From NCBI RefSeq assembly GCF_014651035.1, contig NZ_BMWC01000001.1, positions 1,519,581-1,583,580 of the forward strand: a DNA stretch of 64,000 nt. Direction: 5' to 3'. Shown here one piece after another: positions 40,157 through 49,484 of this stretch. How positions within the stretch are numbered: the stretch's first letter is position 1; each line of letters starts with the position of its first letter. The position numbers were made by a program, and so were the translations under genes. The notes beneath the pieces were generated by a model that was given only the letters and a program-made list of their open reading frames with translations, did no database searches and was not told the origin of the DNA. Source of the stretch: Streptomyces lomondensis (GTDB taxonomy: Bacteria > Actinomycetota > Actinomycetes > Streptomycetales > Streptomycetaceae).

Positions 40157-41340
40157 CCGGCCGCATGATCGACACCATGATCACACCTGTGCCCGTCGTC
40201 CTCGCCGGCGCCCGCGGCCACGGCCGCTGGCACGTGGAGAACATCCGCCGGCTCCAGAAGAAGGGCCTCGTCCGGCTGGCCGGCGTCTGCGAGCTGACAC
40301 CGCTGACCGCGGAGGAGCTCGACGGCCTCGGCACCCCCGAGCAGTCCGCCGACTTCGGCGCCCTGCTGGACTCCACCGGCGCCGCCGTCGCGATCATCTG
40401 CACGCCGATCCCGACCCACACCGACCTCGCGCTCACGGCGGCCGAACGGGGCGTGCACCTCCTGCTGGAGAAGCCCCCGGCCCCCTCCTACGCGGAGTTC
40501 CGCCGGATGGCCGACGGGGTCGCCGCGGCCGGTGTCGTCTGCCAGATCGGCTTCCAGTCGCTCGGCTCGCACGCCCTGCCCGCCATCCGCGCACTGGTCG
40601 GCCAGGGCGCGATCGGGCAGCTGGTCGGGCTCGGCGGAGCCGGTGCCTGGGTGCGGGACGAGAACTACTTCCGCCGGGCGCCCTGGGCGGGCAAGCGGCG
40701 GATGAACGGCGTCGACGTGATCGACGGGGCGCTGACCAACCCCCTCGCGCACGCCGTCGCCACCGCCCTCGCCCTCGGCGGCAGCACCCGCGCCGAGGAC
40801 GTCGCCGCCATCGAGACCGAGCTGCTGCGCGCCAACGCCATCGAGTCCGACGACACCTCCTGCGTCCGGATCACCACCGCGCAGGGCCACCCGGTCACCG
40901 TCGCCGCGACCCTGTGCGCCGAGCAGGCGGACGAGCCGTATGTCCTGGTGCACGGCAGCAGCGGCCGCATCACCTTCTGGTACAAGCAGGACCGCGTGCT
41001 GCTCCAGCGCGCCGGGCACGGCCCGGAGGAGTTCGAGCACGGCCGCACCGACCTGCTGGAGAACCTCGTCGACCACCTCACCACCGGCGCCGACCTGCTG
41101 GTCCCGCCGGACGAGACCGGCGCCTTCATGAAGGTCGTGGAGGCCATCCGCAAGGCTCCCGACCCGGCGCCGCTCCCGGACACCGCCTGGCACCGGATCC
41201 CCGGCGAGAACCGCCGCGTGGTGCCCGGCATCGACGGGCTCGTCGCGGCCGCCGCCGACACCCTCTCCCTCTACTCCGAGCTGGGCGCCCCCTGGGCGCT
41301 GTCCGCGGAGCACCTGTCGAAAGAGGTGAGCACCAGATGA
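40153..41340 (+). CDS. Gfo/Idh/MocA family oxidoreductase
   Basis: A 395-residue NAD(P)-binding oxidoreductase. The Rossmann part (about 12-130) has V-L-A-G-A-R-G-H-G-R-W-H and L-L-E-K-P-P-A-P (the E-K-P motif). The C-terminal sheet domain includes G-V-D-V-I-D-G-A-L-T-N-P-L-A-H, which supplies the usual Asp/His pair. It probably oxidises or epimerises a sugar from the imported oligosaccharide in the cytoplasm. It is coupled to the DUF6807 gene, a common pairing in sugar clusters. Confidence 0.83.
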   Translation: MTGRMIDTMITPVPVVLAGARGHGRWHVENIRRLQKKGLVRLAGVCELTPLTAEELDGLGTPEQSADFGALLDSTGAAVAIICTPIPTHTDLALTAAERGVHLLLEKPPAPSYAEFRRMADGVAAAGVVCQIGFQSLGSHALPAIRALVGQGAIGQLVGLGGAGAWVRDENYFRRAPWAGKRRMNGVDVIDGALTNPLAHAVATALALGGSTRAEDVAAIETELLRANAIESDDTSCVRITTAQGHPVTVAATLCAEQADEPYVLVHGSSGRITFWYKQDRVLLQRAGHGPEEFEHGRTDLLENLVDHLTTGADLLVPPDETGAFMKVVEAIRKAPDPAPLPDTAWHRIPGENRRVVPGIDGLVAAAADTLSLYSELGAPWALSAEHLSKEVSTR

Positions 41341-42185
41341 CCAGCAGCAACGACACCGCGGTGCTGCGTGTCGCCGGACGGCCGGTCGGCCGGTACGTCA
41401 CCCGGCCCGAGCTGCCGGTCCGGCTCTCCCCGCGGCCCTTCCTGCACCCCGTCACCACCCTGGCCGGCACGGCGGTCACCGAGCTGAGCCCCGCCGACCA
41501 CACACACCACCTCGGCGTCGGTGTCGCCGTTCCCGACGTCGAGGGGTTCAACTTCTGGGGCGGGCGCACCTACGTCCGCGACCAGGGCCCGACCGAGCTG
41601 GACAACCACGGCTCCCAGCGGCACGTCACGTTCCAGCTGCGCGACCCGGACGGCTTCGTGGAGGAGCTGCGCTGGGTCGCCGCGGGCGGCGAGCTGCTGC
41701 GCGAGCGCCGTACGGTCGCGGCCACCGAACTCACCGACCAGGCCTGGGCGCTGGACCTCACCTTCTCCCTCACCAACGTCACGAAGAGCCCGCTGTCGAT
41801 CGGCAGCCCCGCGACCAACGGCCGCCCGGGCGCGGCCTACGGCGGCTTCTTCTGGCGGGCCCGCAAGGAGGCCGCGGCCCCGGACGTCTTCACCGCCGGC
41901 ACCGAGGGCGAGGCCGAGGCGCACGGCAGGCGCGCCGACTGGCTCGCCCTGGCCGGCTCCACCTGGACGCTGGTCTTCGCCGGGGCCACCGAACAGACCC
42001 GGCGCGACCCGTGGTTCGTGCGGACCGGGGAGTACCCCGGGGTGGGCTCCTCGCTGGCGCACGAGGAGCGGCTGCCGATCCCGCCGGGCGAGACCGTCGT
42101 CCGCCGGGTCGTCACCGTCGTCGCCGACGGCCGCCTCGGCCGGGACGCCGCCGCGGCCCTCGTCCGGAAGGCGGTGAGCCCGTGA
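41337..42185 (+). CDS. DUF6807 (PmoA-annotated) family protein
   Basis: A 282-residue cytoplasmic beta-rich protein with R-P-F-L-H-P-V-T-T-L-A-G and D-H-T-H-H-L-G-V-G-V near residues 35-65. The family is often labelled methane oxygenase PmoA by error; there is no membrane monooxygenase here. The conserved histidines and constant pairing with Gfo/Idh/MocA genes suggest a sugar-modifying or sugar-binding role that is not established. Confidence 0.75.
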   Translation: MTSSNDTAVLRVAGRPVGRYVTRPELPVRLSPRPFLHPVTTLAGTAVTELSPADHTHHLGVGVAVPDVEGFNFWGGRTYVRDQGPTELDNHGSQRHVTFQLRDPDGFVEELRWVAAGGELLRERRTVAATELTDQAWALDLTFSLTNVTKSPLSIGSPATNGRPGAAYGGFFWRARKEAAAPDVFTAGTEGEAEAHGRRADWLALAGSTWTLVFAGATEQTRRDPWFVRTGEYPGVGSSLAHEERLPIPPGETVVRRVVTVVADGRLGRDAAAALVRKAVSP

Positions 42186-43690
42186 GCCCCCGGACCTACC
42201 GCAACCCGATCCTCGACGCCGACTGGTCCGACCCGGACGTCGTCCGCGTCGGCGACGACTTCTACCTGACGGCATCCAGTTTCGGCCGCGCCCCCGGACT
42301 GCCCTTGCTCCACTCCCGTGACCTGGTGAACTGGACCCTGGTCGGCCACGCCCTCGAACGGCTGGAACCGGCCGAGGAGTTCGCCACGCCCCGCCACGAC
42401 TGCGGCGTCTGGGCCCCGTCCCTCCGCTACCACGACGAACGCTTCTGGATCTTCTGGGGCGACCCCGACCAGGGCGTCTTCCAGGTCAACGCCCCGCAGA
42501 TCAGAGGCCCCTGGACCCGCCCGCACCTGCTGAAGGCGGGCAAGGGCCTGATCGACCCCTGCCCCCTGTGGGACGAGGAGACGGGCGAGGCCTATCTGGT
42601 CCACGCCTGGGCCAGGTCCCGCTCCGGCGTCAAGAACCGCCTCACCGGCCACCGGATGCGCCCCGACGGCACCGAACTCCTCGACGAGGGCAAGGTGATC
42701 GTCGACGGCGACCGCATACCCGGCTGGTTCACCCTCGAAGGCCCCAAGCTCTACCGGCACGACGGCTGGTTCTGGATCTTTGCCCCCGCCGGGGGAGTGG
42801 AGACCGGCTGGCAGGGCGCCTTCCGCTCGCGCGGCTTCTTCGGGCCGTACGAGGAGCGGATCGTCCTGGAGCAGAAGGACACCGACGTCAACGGCCCCCA
42901 CCAGGGCGGCTGGGTGCGCACCCCGTCCGGCGAGGACTGGTTCCTGCACTTCCAGCAGCGCGGCGCCTACGGCAGGGTCGTACACCTCCAGCCGATGCGC
43001 TGGGGCCCGGACGGCTGGCCGGTGCTCGGGGACGACGGCGCGCCCGTCGCCGAACACCGCCGCCCCGCCCTGCCGCCGCAGCCGCCCGCCGCGCCCGCCA
43101 CCGACGACGACTTCCCCGGCGGACGGTTCGGCCGCCAGTGGCAGTGGACGGCCAACCCCGGCGACGGCTGGGCCACCCAGCACTCCGGGGACGGACTGCG
43201 GCTGACCTGCGTCCGCTCGGCCAACGCCCACGACCTGCGCAAACTCCCGAGCGTGCTCACCCAGCGGCTGCCCGGCACACCGTCGGCCATCGAGGTGGAG
43301 CTGCGGCTCGACAGCGACGAGCCGGGCGCGCGGGCCGGGCTCGCGGTGCTCGGGGACGCGTTCGGCTGGATCGGGCTCCAGCGGGGCACGGACCGGACCG
43401 TGCACCTGGTGCACCGGTTCACGGAGGCCGTCGCGGACCGGGAGCGGGACGCCGACCATCCGCGGCTCGCCCCCGGGGGCCGGGCCCGGCTGCGGATCGA
43501 GATCGGCGCCGGGGCCCGCTGCCGCTTCTCCTACGACGTCGGAGAGGGCTTCCGCCCCTCCGGCCCGGTCTTCGCCGCCACCCCCTGGCGCTGGGTCGGG
43601 GCCCTGCTCGGCCTCTTCGCCCTCGCGCCCGCCGGACCCGGGCACGCCGGTGCCGCGACCTTCACGCGGTTCAGAGTCACGCCCGCATAA
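42182..43690 (+). CDS. GH43 family glycosidase (beta-xylosidase/arabinofuranosidase type)
   Basis: A 502-residue intracellular enzyme without signal peptide. The five-blade propeller (about 5-290) shows the three GH43 acids: W-S-D-P-D (catalytic base, about 17), L-I-D-P-C-P (pKa-modulating Asp) and F-T-L-E-G-P-K (catalytic acid). The C-terminal jelly-roll domain (about 310-500) is the beta-xylosidase-type Glyco_hydro_43_2 module. It would trim imported arabinosyl, xylosyl or galactosyl side-chain oligosaccharides. GTG 42182 lies inside the previous stop (GTGA). Confidence 0.85.
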   Translation: MSPRTYRNPILDADWSDPDVVRVGDDFYLTASSFGRAPGLPLLHSRDLVNWTLVGHALERLEPAEEFATPRHDCGVWAPSLRYHDERFWIFWGDPDQGVFQVNAPQIRGPWTRPHLLKAGKGLIDPCPLWDEETGEAYLVHAWARSRSGVKNRLTGHRMRPDGTELLDEGKVIVDGDRIPGWFTLEGPKLYRHDGWFWIFAPAGGVETGWQGAFRSRGFFGPYEERIVLEQKDTDVNGPHQGGWVRTPSGEDWFLHFQQRGAYGRVVHLQPMRWGPDGWPVLGDDGAPVAEHRRPALPPQPPAAPATDDDFPGGRFGRQWQWTANPGDGWATQHSGDGLRLTCVRSANAHDLRKLPSVLTQRLPGTPSAIEVELRLDSDEPGARAGLAVLGDAFGWIGLQRGTDRTVHLVHRFTEAVADRERDADHPRLAPGGRARLRIEIGAGARCRFSYDVGEGFRPSGPVFAATPWRWVGALLGLFALAPAGPGHAGAATFTRFRVTPA

Positions 43691-43720
43691 GTCACCCCCG
43701 TACGCCTGTTGGGAGCCGCA

Positions 43721-45712
43721 ATGACGCACTTCCGGAGCAAGCGCTTGCCGAGACCGGGGCACGGCAAGATCGTGGCCACCGTGCTCGGCCTCGCCGCCGC
43801 GCTGGGACTCGGGGCGATCGGTGACGCGCAGGCGGCGGCGCCCTCACCGCAGGCCGCGCCCGCCGCCGAGCGCTGGACCGACCGGCCGCACGGCTTCGCC
43901 TCCCTCGCCGGCGGCACCACCGGCGGGGCGGGCGGCAAGGTCGTCACCGTCACCGACCAGGCCGCGCTGGCCAAGTACGCGGCGGCCGAGGAGCCGTACG
44001 TCATCCGCGTCAAGGGATCCCTGGACATGGACCCCTTCGGCACGGAGATCCCCGTCGCCTCGGACAAGACCATCATCGGCGTGAGCGACACCGCCGAGAT
44101 CGTGCACGGCGGGTTCACCCTGGACCCCGGCACGCACAACGTGATCATCCGCAACCTCACCATCCGCGACACGGCCATCGAGGGCAACTGGGACTGCAAG
44201 GACACCGACTACGACGGCATCCGCCTCGACACCGCGCACCACGTGTGGATCGACCACATACGGTTCTCGCGGATCTGCGACGGCCAGCTCGACATCCGCA
44301 AGGACAGTGAGTACGTCACCGTCTCCTACAACCAGTTCACGGACAACAACAAGACCTTCGGCATCGGCTGGACCCCGAACGTCAAGACGCAGATCACCGT
44401 CGACCACAACTGGTTCCGGGGCACCAAGCAGCGCAACCCGTCCGCCGACAACTGCGCCTACGCGCACCTCTACAACAACTACCTGTCCGCGCAGCTGTCC
44501 GACGGCGACCCCGTGTGGACGTACGGGAACTGGTCGCGCGGCAGGACGAAGATGGTCGTCGAGAACAGCTACTACGACGGCGTCCAGCACCCCTACCAGG
44601 CCGATGCCACCGCCGAGCTGGTGCAGCGCGGGTCGATCCTGAAGAACACCACGGGCCGGCACGACGCCTGGGGCACGGCGTTCGACCCGCGCGAGTTCTA
44701 CGCCTACCGGCTCGACCCGGCCGCCGCCGTGCCCGCGCTGGTGAAGCGGTTCTCCGGACCCCAGCAGCGGATCGGCGGCCCGGTCACCCTGCACGTCCCG
44801 GGCGACTACCCGACCGTCCAGGCGGCCGTGGACGCCGTCCCCGACGGCAACGACGTGCCGGTGCGGATCGCCGTCGCGCCGGGCACCTACCGCGAGAAGG
44901 TGGTCATCCCCGCGAGCAAGCCGCACATCGAGCTGCGCGGCACCGGACGGCACCGCTCCGACACCGTCATCGTCTTCGACACGCCCGCCGAGTACGGGGG
45001 CTCGACGGGGAGCGCCACCGTCCGGATCGTCGCGAACGACGTCACCGCACGCCACCTCACCTTCAGCAACGACTTCGACGAGGCCGCGCACGAGCTGAAG
45101 GGCGAGCAGGCGCTGGCGATGAAGACGACCGGCGACCGGATCGTCTTCGACGACACCGCCTTCTTGGGCAACCAGGACACCCTGATGACCGACAGCCCCA
45201 AGCTGACCACCGTCAGCCGGGTCTACGTCCGCGACTCCTACATCGAGGGCGACGTCGACTTCGTCTACGGGCGGGCCACGACGGTGATCGAGCGGTCGGT
45301 GATCCGGGCGCTGAGCCGGGGCTCGGACACGAACAACGGCTACATCACCGCGGCTTCGACCTGGAAGGGCAACCCGTACGGGTTCCTGATCACCAGGTCG
45401 AGGATCGTCAGTGACGCCCCCGCCGGGACCTTCCACCTCGGCAGGCCCTGGCACCCGGGCGGTGAACCGGACGCGATCGGCCAGGTGCTGATCCGGGACA
45501 CCGAACTGCCCGCCGCGATCAAGACCTCTCCGTGGACCGACATGAGCGGGTTCTCGTGGAAGGACGCGAGGTTCGCCGAGTACCGCAACCACGGACCGGG
45601 CGCGACGGTCACCGCCGACCGTCCGCAGCTGACCCACCAGGAGGCGCGGTCCCACACCGTCGCCGCCTACCTCAAGGGCACGGACGGCTGGGCCCCCCAC
45701 GGCCACCACTGA
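43721..45712 (+). CDS. Secreted fusion of pectate lyase (PL1) and pectin methylesterase (CE8)
   Basis: A 663-residue two-enzyme protein. The signal peptide (about 1-38) ends in A-Q-A. The PL1 helix (about 45-340) has H-V-W-I-D-H-I-R-F-S, D-G-Q-L-D-I-R-K-D-S and N-W-F-R-G-T-K-Q-R-N-P. After a short linker the CE8 helix (about 355-655) has G-T-Y-R-E-K-V, F-L-G-N-Q-D-T-L, E-G-D-V-D-F-V-Y-G (catalytic Asp pair) and L-G-R-P-W. The methylesterase removes methyl groups and the lyase then cuts the product, so the fusion couples consecutive steps. ATG 43721 follows GGGAG. Confidence 0.88.
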   Translation: MTHFRSKRLPRPGHGKIVATVLGLAAALGLGAIGDAQAAAPSPQAAPAAERWTDRPHGFASLAGGTTGGAGGKVVTVTDQAALAKYAAAEEPYVIRVKGSLDMDPFGTEIPVASDKTIIGVSDTAEIVHGGFTLDPGTHNVIIRNLTIRDTAIEGNWDCKDTDYDGIRLDTAHHVWIDHIRFSRICDGQLDIRKDSEYVTVSYNQFTDNNKTFGIGWTPNVKTQITVDHNWFRGTKQRNPSADNCAYAHLYNNYLSAQLSDGDPVWTYGNWSRGRTKMVVENSYYDGVQHPYQADATAELVQRGSILKNTTGRHDAWGTAFDPREFYAYRLDPAAAVPALVKRFSGPQQRIGGPVTLHVPGDYPTVQAAVDAVPDGNDVPVRIAVAPGTYREKVVIPASKPHIELRGTGRHRSDTVIVFDTPAEYGGSTGSATVRIVANDVTARHLTFSNDFDEAAHELKGEQALAMKTTGDRIVFDDTAFLGNQDTLMTDSPKLTTVSRVYVRDSYIEGDVDFVYGRATTVIERSVIRALSRGSDTNNGYITAASTWKGNPYGFLITRSRIVSDAPAGTFHLGRPWHPGGEPDAIGQVLIRDTELPAAIKTSPWTDMSGFSWKDARFAEYRNHGPGATVTADRPQLTHQEARSHTVAAYLKGTDGWAPHGHH

Positions 45713-45778
45713 ACCCAGGCCCACCACTGACCCCCACACCTACACAGTTCGCTGGATCCAGAAGAAGAGAGCCGACCA

Positions 45779-47140
45779 ATGAAGATCAGCAATCGCACCA
45801 GCAGCAGAGGCGGGCGCCGGACGTCGGCCGCCGTCGCCCTGGGGGCCGTGCTCGCGCTGACCGCGACCGCCTGCGGCGACGACGGCAGCGGAGCGGGCGG
45901 CGACAAGGGCTCCGAGGGAAGCGGCAAGGGAAAGATCGTCTTCTGGGACAACAACGGCGGTGTCCGCACCGAGATCTGGAAGGAGGTCATCGCCGACTTC
46001 GAGAAGGCCAACCCGGACATCAAGGTCGAGTACGTCGGGATCGCCTCCACCGAGTACCAGTCCAAGGTCGACACCGCCCTCCAGGGCGGCGGCCTGCCGG
46101 ACGTCGGCGGTGTGGGCGCGGCGATGCTCGCCGGGTTCGCCGCGCAGGGCGCGCTGGAGCCGCTCGACGACCGGCTCGGCAAGTCGTCGCTGAACGGCAA
46201 GCTCAACAAGGACATGGTCGAGTCGCTCAAGGCCGCCGGTGGCGGTGACGACAAGCTGTACTCGATCCCGACCTCGGCGAACAACGGCGTGCTGTACTAC
46301 CGCACCGACCTGTTCCAGAAGGCGGGACTTCAGGAGCCGACGACCTGGGAGCGGTTCTTCGAGGCCGCGGAGAAGCTGACGAACAAGGGCAAGAACGAGT
46401 TCGGGTACACCATCCGAGGCGGCGCGGGATCCATCGCCCAGGCGCTGGACGCCATGTACGGGCAGTCCGGGATCACGTCGTTCTGGGACTCCAGCGGTGA
46501 GAAGACCACGGTCAACGACCCGAAGAACGTGGCCGCGCTGGAGAAGTACGCGAAGCTGTACAAGACGGTCACTCCGGCCGCCGACCTCAACAACGACTTC
46601 ACGAAGATGGTCGCGCAGTGGGACTCCGGCACGATCGGGATGCTGAACCACAATCTCGGGTCGTACCAGGACCATGTGAAGGCGCTCGGGGTCGACAAGT
46701 TCCGCGGTATTCCGCAGCCGACCGGGCCCGGTGGGAAGCGGGTGCAGGTCTCCAACCCGGTGGACGGGATCGGGCTGTTCAAGAGCTCGAAGAACAAGGA
46801 CGCCGCGTGGAAGTTCATCGAGTTCGCCACGTCCAAGGCGGAGAACTCGAAGTTCAACGAGGCGGCGGGGCAGGTGCCGTCGAACACGGACGCGGCGCAG
46901 GACGCGTGGATTTCGAAGGCCGAGCCTACGAAGTTGGCTGCGCAGGCGCTGTCGGACGGGTCGACGACGATTGTGCAGTTGCCGTACTACCTGCCGGACT
47001 GGAACACGATCTCCAAGGCCGACAATGAGCCGAACTTCCAGAAGGTGCTGCTCGGGAAGATGAGTGCGAAGGAGTTCTTGGACACGATGGCTGAGCAGCT
47101 GAATGCGGCTCAGGAGGAGTGGAAACAGCAGAACGGATAG
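45779..47140 (+). CDS. ABC transporter substrate-binding lipoprotein, pectin cluster
   Basis: A 453-residue family 1 binding protein with lipobox T-A-T-A-C32. G-G-G-L-P-D-V-G-G-V-G-A near 105 and I-P-T-S-A-N-N-G-V-L-Y-Y-R-T-D near 165 are typical of the sugar-oligomer binders. It has no permeases beside it; the orphan pair at 37045-38873 is its likely partner. The codon use at its 3' end is looser (for example TTG and AAG runs with more A/T) than in its neighbours. Confidence 0.87.
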   Translation: MKISNRTSSRGGRRTSAAVALGAVLALTATACGDDGSGAGGDKGSEGSGKGKIVFWDNNGGVRTEIWKEVIADFEKANPDIKVEYVGIASTEYQSKVDTALQGGGLPDVGGVGAAMLAGFAAQGALEPLDDRLGKSSLNGKLNKDMVESLKAAGGGDDKLYSIPTSANNGVLYYRTDLFQKAGLQEPTTWERFFEAAEKLTNKGKNEFGYTIRGGAGSIAQALDAMYGQSGITSFWDSSGEKTTVNDPKNVAALEKYAKLYKTVTPAADLNNDFTKMVAQWDSGTIGMLNHNLGSYQDHVKALGVDKFRGIPQPTGPGGKRVQVSNPVDGIGLFKSSKNKDAAWKFIEFATSKAENSKFNEAAGQVPSNTDAAQDAWISKAEPTKLAAQALSDGSTTIVQLPYYLPDWNTISKADNEPNFQKVLLGKMSAKEFLDTMAEQLNAAQEEWKQQNG

Positions 47141-47194
47141 TTTTCTGGGTTTCGTCGTGGGGCGGTCTGTGGTGTTCAGGCTGCGGGCCGCCCC

Positions 47195-47231
47195 GTGGCT
47201 GGGCGCGCAGTTCCCCGCGCCCCTGAGGGCG
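47195..47231 (+). repeat. Short interspersed palindromic repeat, copy 3
   Basis: Core at 47204-47219. GGGCGCG (47201-47207) pairs with the CGCGCCC that follows the loop. It sits between the binding-protein gene and the acetylesterase gene, where it may serve as a weak terminator. Confidence 0.6.
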
Positions 47232-47261
47232 TGCCCCGCCCCCTGTTGAAAGGAACTCTGC

Positions 47262-48053
47262 ATGTCTCTCAGTCGAAGACAAGTCACCACCGCAGCCGTC
47301 TCCGTGCCTCTTGCTCTCTCCGTCGGCGGTACCGCGCACGCGCGAGGTCACCGCACCCTCTACATCGCCGGTGACTCCACCGCCGCCCAGAAATACGCGA
47401 ATGCCGCGCCCGAGACCGGGTGGGGAATGGCGCTTCCCTTCTTTCTTCAGCGCTCCCGGCCCGTTTCCAATCACGCCGTGAACGGGCGGAGTTCGAAGAG
47501 CTTCGTCGATGAGGGGCGGCTGGACGGGATTCTCTCGGTGATACAGCCCGGGGATTTCCTGCTCAACCAGTTCGGGCACAACGACGAGAAGAAGGAGGAC
47601 CCCGCGCGCTACACCGAGCCCTGGACGACGTATCAGGACTATCTGCGGATGTATGTCGAGGGCGCCCGGGCGCGGGGAGCGCGGCCCGTGCTGGCCACGT
47701 CCGTGGAGCGGCGGCGGTTCGACGCGGGTGGCAAGGCCCTGCCGACGCACGGGGAGTACCCGGCGGCCGTGCGGGCCCTCGCCGCCGAGGACGGGGTCGC
47801 GCTGCTCGACATCCAGGCGCTGACGATCGCCCGGTGGCAGGAGCTCGGGGTCGAGGAGACGAAGAAGTACTTCAACTGGACCGCGACCGAGCAGGACAAC
47901 ACGCACTTCAATCCGCCGGGAGCCATCGAGGTGGCCCGGCTGGTGGCGCGCGAGCTGCTGCGCACCCGGGTGCTCGGGCCGCGCGATGTGCGGCGGCTGG
48001 ACGAGCGGATCCCCGAGTCCTGGATCACCTGGCCGGAGCCCGCCGCCGCGTAA
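47262..48053 (+). CDS. Secreted rhamnogalacturonan acetylesterase (CE12, SGNH)
   Basis: A 263-residue exported esterase. A signal peptide with S-R-R-Q (residues 4-7) ends near A-H-A (28). SGNH blocks are I-A-G-D-S-T (catalytic S39), a glycine-block G-W-G-M-A, N-G-R-S-S-K-S-F, Q-F-G-H-N-D, and the terminal D-N-T-H-F-N-P with catalytic Asp/His. It removes acetyl groups from the rhamnogalacturonan I backbone, exposing it to lyases. ATG 47262 follows GAAAGGA. Confidence 0.88.
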   Translation: MSLSRRQVTTAAVSVPLALSVGGTAHARGHRTLYIAGDSTAAQKYANAAPETGWGMALPFFLQRSRPVSNHAVNGRSSKSFVDEGRLDGILSVIQPGDFLLNQFGHNDEKKEDPARYTEPWTTYQDYLRMYVEGARARGARPVLATSVERRRFDAGGKALPTHGEYPAAVRALAAEDGVALLDIQALTIARWQELGVEETKKYFNWTATEQDNTHFNPPGAIEVARLVARELLRTRVLGPRDVRRLDERIPESWITWPEPAAA

Positions 48054-48084
48054 CACCCCGTCCCTGACAAAGGAGAGCCGCACC

Positions 48085-49401
48085 ATGTACGCACGCAAAT
48101 GGCATGATCATGACAGGAAGTGGACGGTCGCCGCTCTGGTCGGCTGTACCGCTCTCGTGCTGTCTCTGACCGGTACCGCCGCTCACGCCGGGGGCCGTGA
48201 TCTCGGCCGTGAGGTGCTGGGCGCGAAGGACGGCTGGGCGTCGGAGGGCGCGGGGACCACCGGTGGGTCCCGCGCCGATGCCGAGCACGTCTACACGGTC
48301 ACCAGCTGGGCCGAGTTCAAGCGGGCGCTGGCGGACGGCGGGAACGCACCCAAGATCATCAAGGTCAAGGGCATGATCGACGCCGTCTCGCAAGGCTGTG
48401 ACGCCTTCGTCACGGGGGGCTACGACCTCCAGCAGTACCTGAAGGACTACGACCCGGCCGTCTACGGCAACGACAAGGTCGCCATGGGTCCGCAGGAGGA
48501 CGCGCGGGTCGCGTCCGCCGCGAAGCAGGACTCGGAGATCAAGGCCCACATCCCCAGCAACACCACCATCGTCGGCGTCGGAAAGAACTCCGGCATCCTC
48601 GGCGGCAGCCTCCAGATCAGGGACGTCTCGAACGTCATCCTGCGCAACCTCACCATCGAGGCCCCGCTCGACTGCTTCCCCAAGTGGGACCCGACCGACG
48701 ACAACCACACCGGCAACTGGAACTCCGAGTACGACACCGTGGTCGTCTACGGCAGCGATCACGTGTGGATCGACCACAACACGCTCACCGACGGGCGCTA
48801 CCCCGACAGCGAGCGGCCGGTCTACTTCGGCAAGGTCTTCCAGCAGCACGACGGGCTGACGGACATCGTGCGCGGCTCCAACCACGTGACGGTGTCCTGG
48901 AACCGCTTCGAGAACCACGACAAGAACATGCTGATCGGCAACGGCGACGGGCTCGCCGCCATCGACGCCGGCAAGCTCAAGGTCACCATGCACCACAACC
49001 TCTTCGAGGGGATCCTCCAGCGCTCTCCGCGCGTGCGGTTCGGGCAGGTCGACGTCTACAACAACCACTACGTGATCACCGAGGACCAGAAGGACGACTA
49101 CTACATCTTCGGTGTCGGCATCTCCTCGCAGCTGTACGCCAGCCACAACGCCCTCACGCTGCCTCCGGGCACCAGCGTCGGCAAGGCGCTGAAGAAGTGG
49201 AGCGAGGCGCCGCTCACCGCCGAGAAGAACTACGTCAACGGCAAGCTCACGGATCTGATCGCCGTGCACAACGCGGAGATCCCCGGCGAGACCCTTCAGC
49301 GGGGTGCCGGATGGACGCCGACGCTGCGCACGAAGGTCGACTCGCCCAAGGCCGTGCCGTGGATCGTCGAGCACCGCGCGGGCGTCGGGCGCCTTCGCTG
49401 A
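48085..49401 (+). CDS. Secreted pectate lyase (PL1)
   Basis: A 438-residue beta-helix lyase. The signal peptide (about 1-35) ends A-H-A. Motifs are H-V-W-I-D-H-N-T-L-T-D-G, D-G-L-T-D-I-V-R-G-S-N and R-S-P-R-V-R-F-G-Q-V-D-V-Y-N-N with the catalytic arginine. It shares the R-D-L-G-R mature start and overall layout with the enzyme at 38870 and, less closely, that at 51624. ATG 48085 follows AGGAGAG. Confidence 0.88.
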   Translation: MYARKWHDHDRKWTVAALVGCTALVLSLTGTAAHAGGRDLGREVLGAKDGWASEGAGTTGGSRADAEHVYTVTSWAEFKRALADGGNAPKIIKVKGMIDAVSQGCDAFVTGGYDLQQYLKDYDPAVYGNDKVAMGPQEDARVASAAKQDSEIKAHIPSNTTIVGVGKNSGILGGSLQIRDVSNVILRNLTIEAPLDCFPKWDPTDDNHTGNWNSEYDTVVVYGSDHVWIDHNTLTDGRYPDSERPVYFGKVFQQHDGLTDIVRGSNHVTVSWNRFENHDKNMLIGNGDGLAAIDAGKLKVTMHHNLFEGILQRSPRVRFGQVDVYNNHYVITEDQKDDYYIFGVGISSQLYASHNALTLPPGTSVGKALKKWSEAPLTAEKNYVNGKLTDLIAVHNAEIPGETLQRGAGWTPTLRTKVDSPKAVPWIVEHRAGVGRLR

Positions 49402-49484
49402 CACCGCATGGACCGGGGCCGGGGCACATCGCCCCGGCCTCGATCCCCCATCCCACAAGAGCCGCACCGCGAAGGAGCAGCCGT

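Noticed and set aside
41337..42185. Methane/particulate monooxygenase (PmoA)
   Set aside because: The database label PmoA is misleading for this family. The protein is soluble and lies in a sugar cluster, with no membrane spans.
43737..43748. Perfect palindrome GCAAGCGCTTGC as a LacI operator
   Set aside because: It lies inside the signal-peptide codons of the PL1-CE8 gene, not in a promoter. An internal operator cannot be excluded but is not supported.
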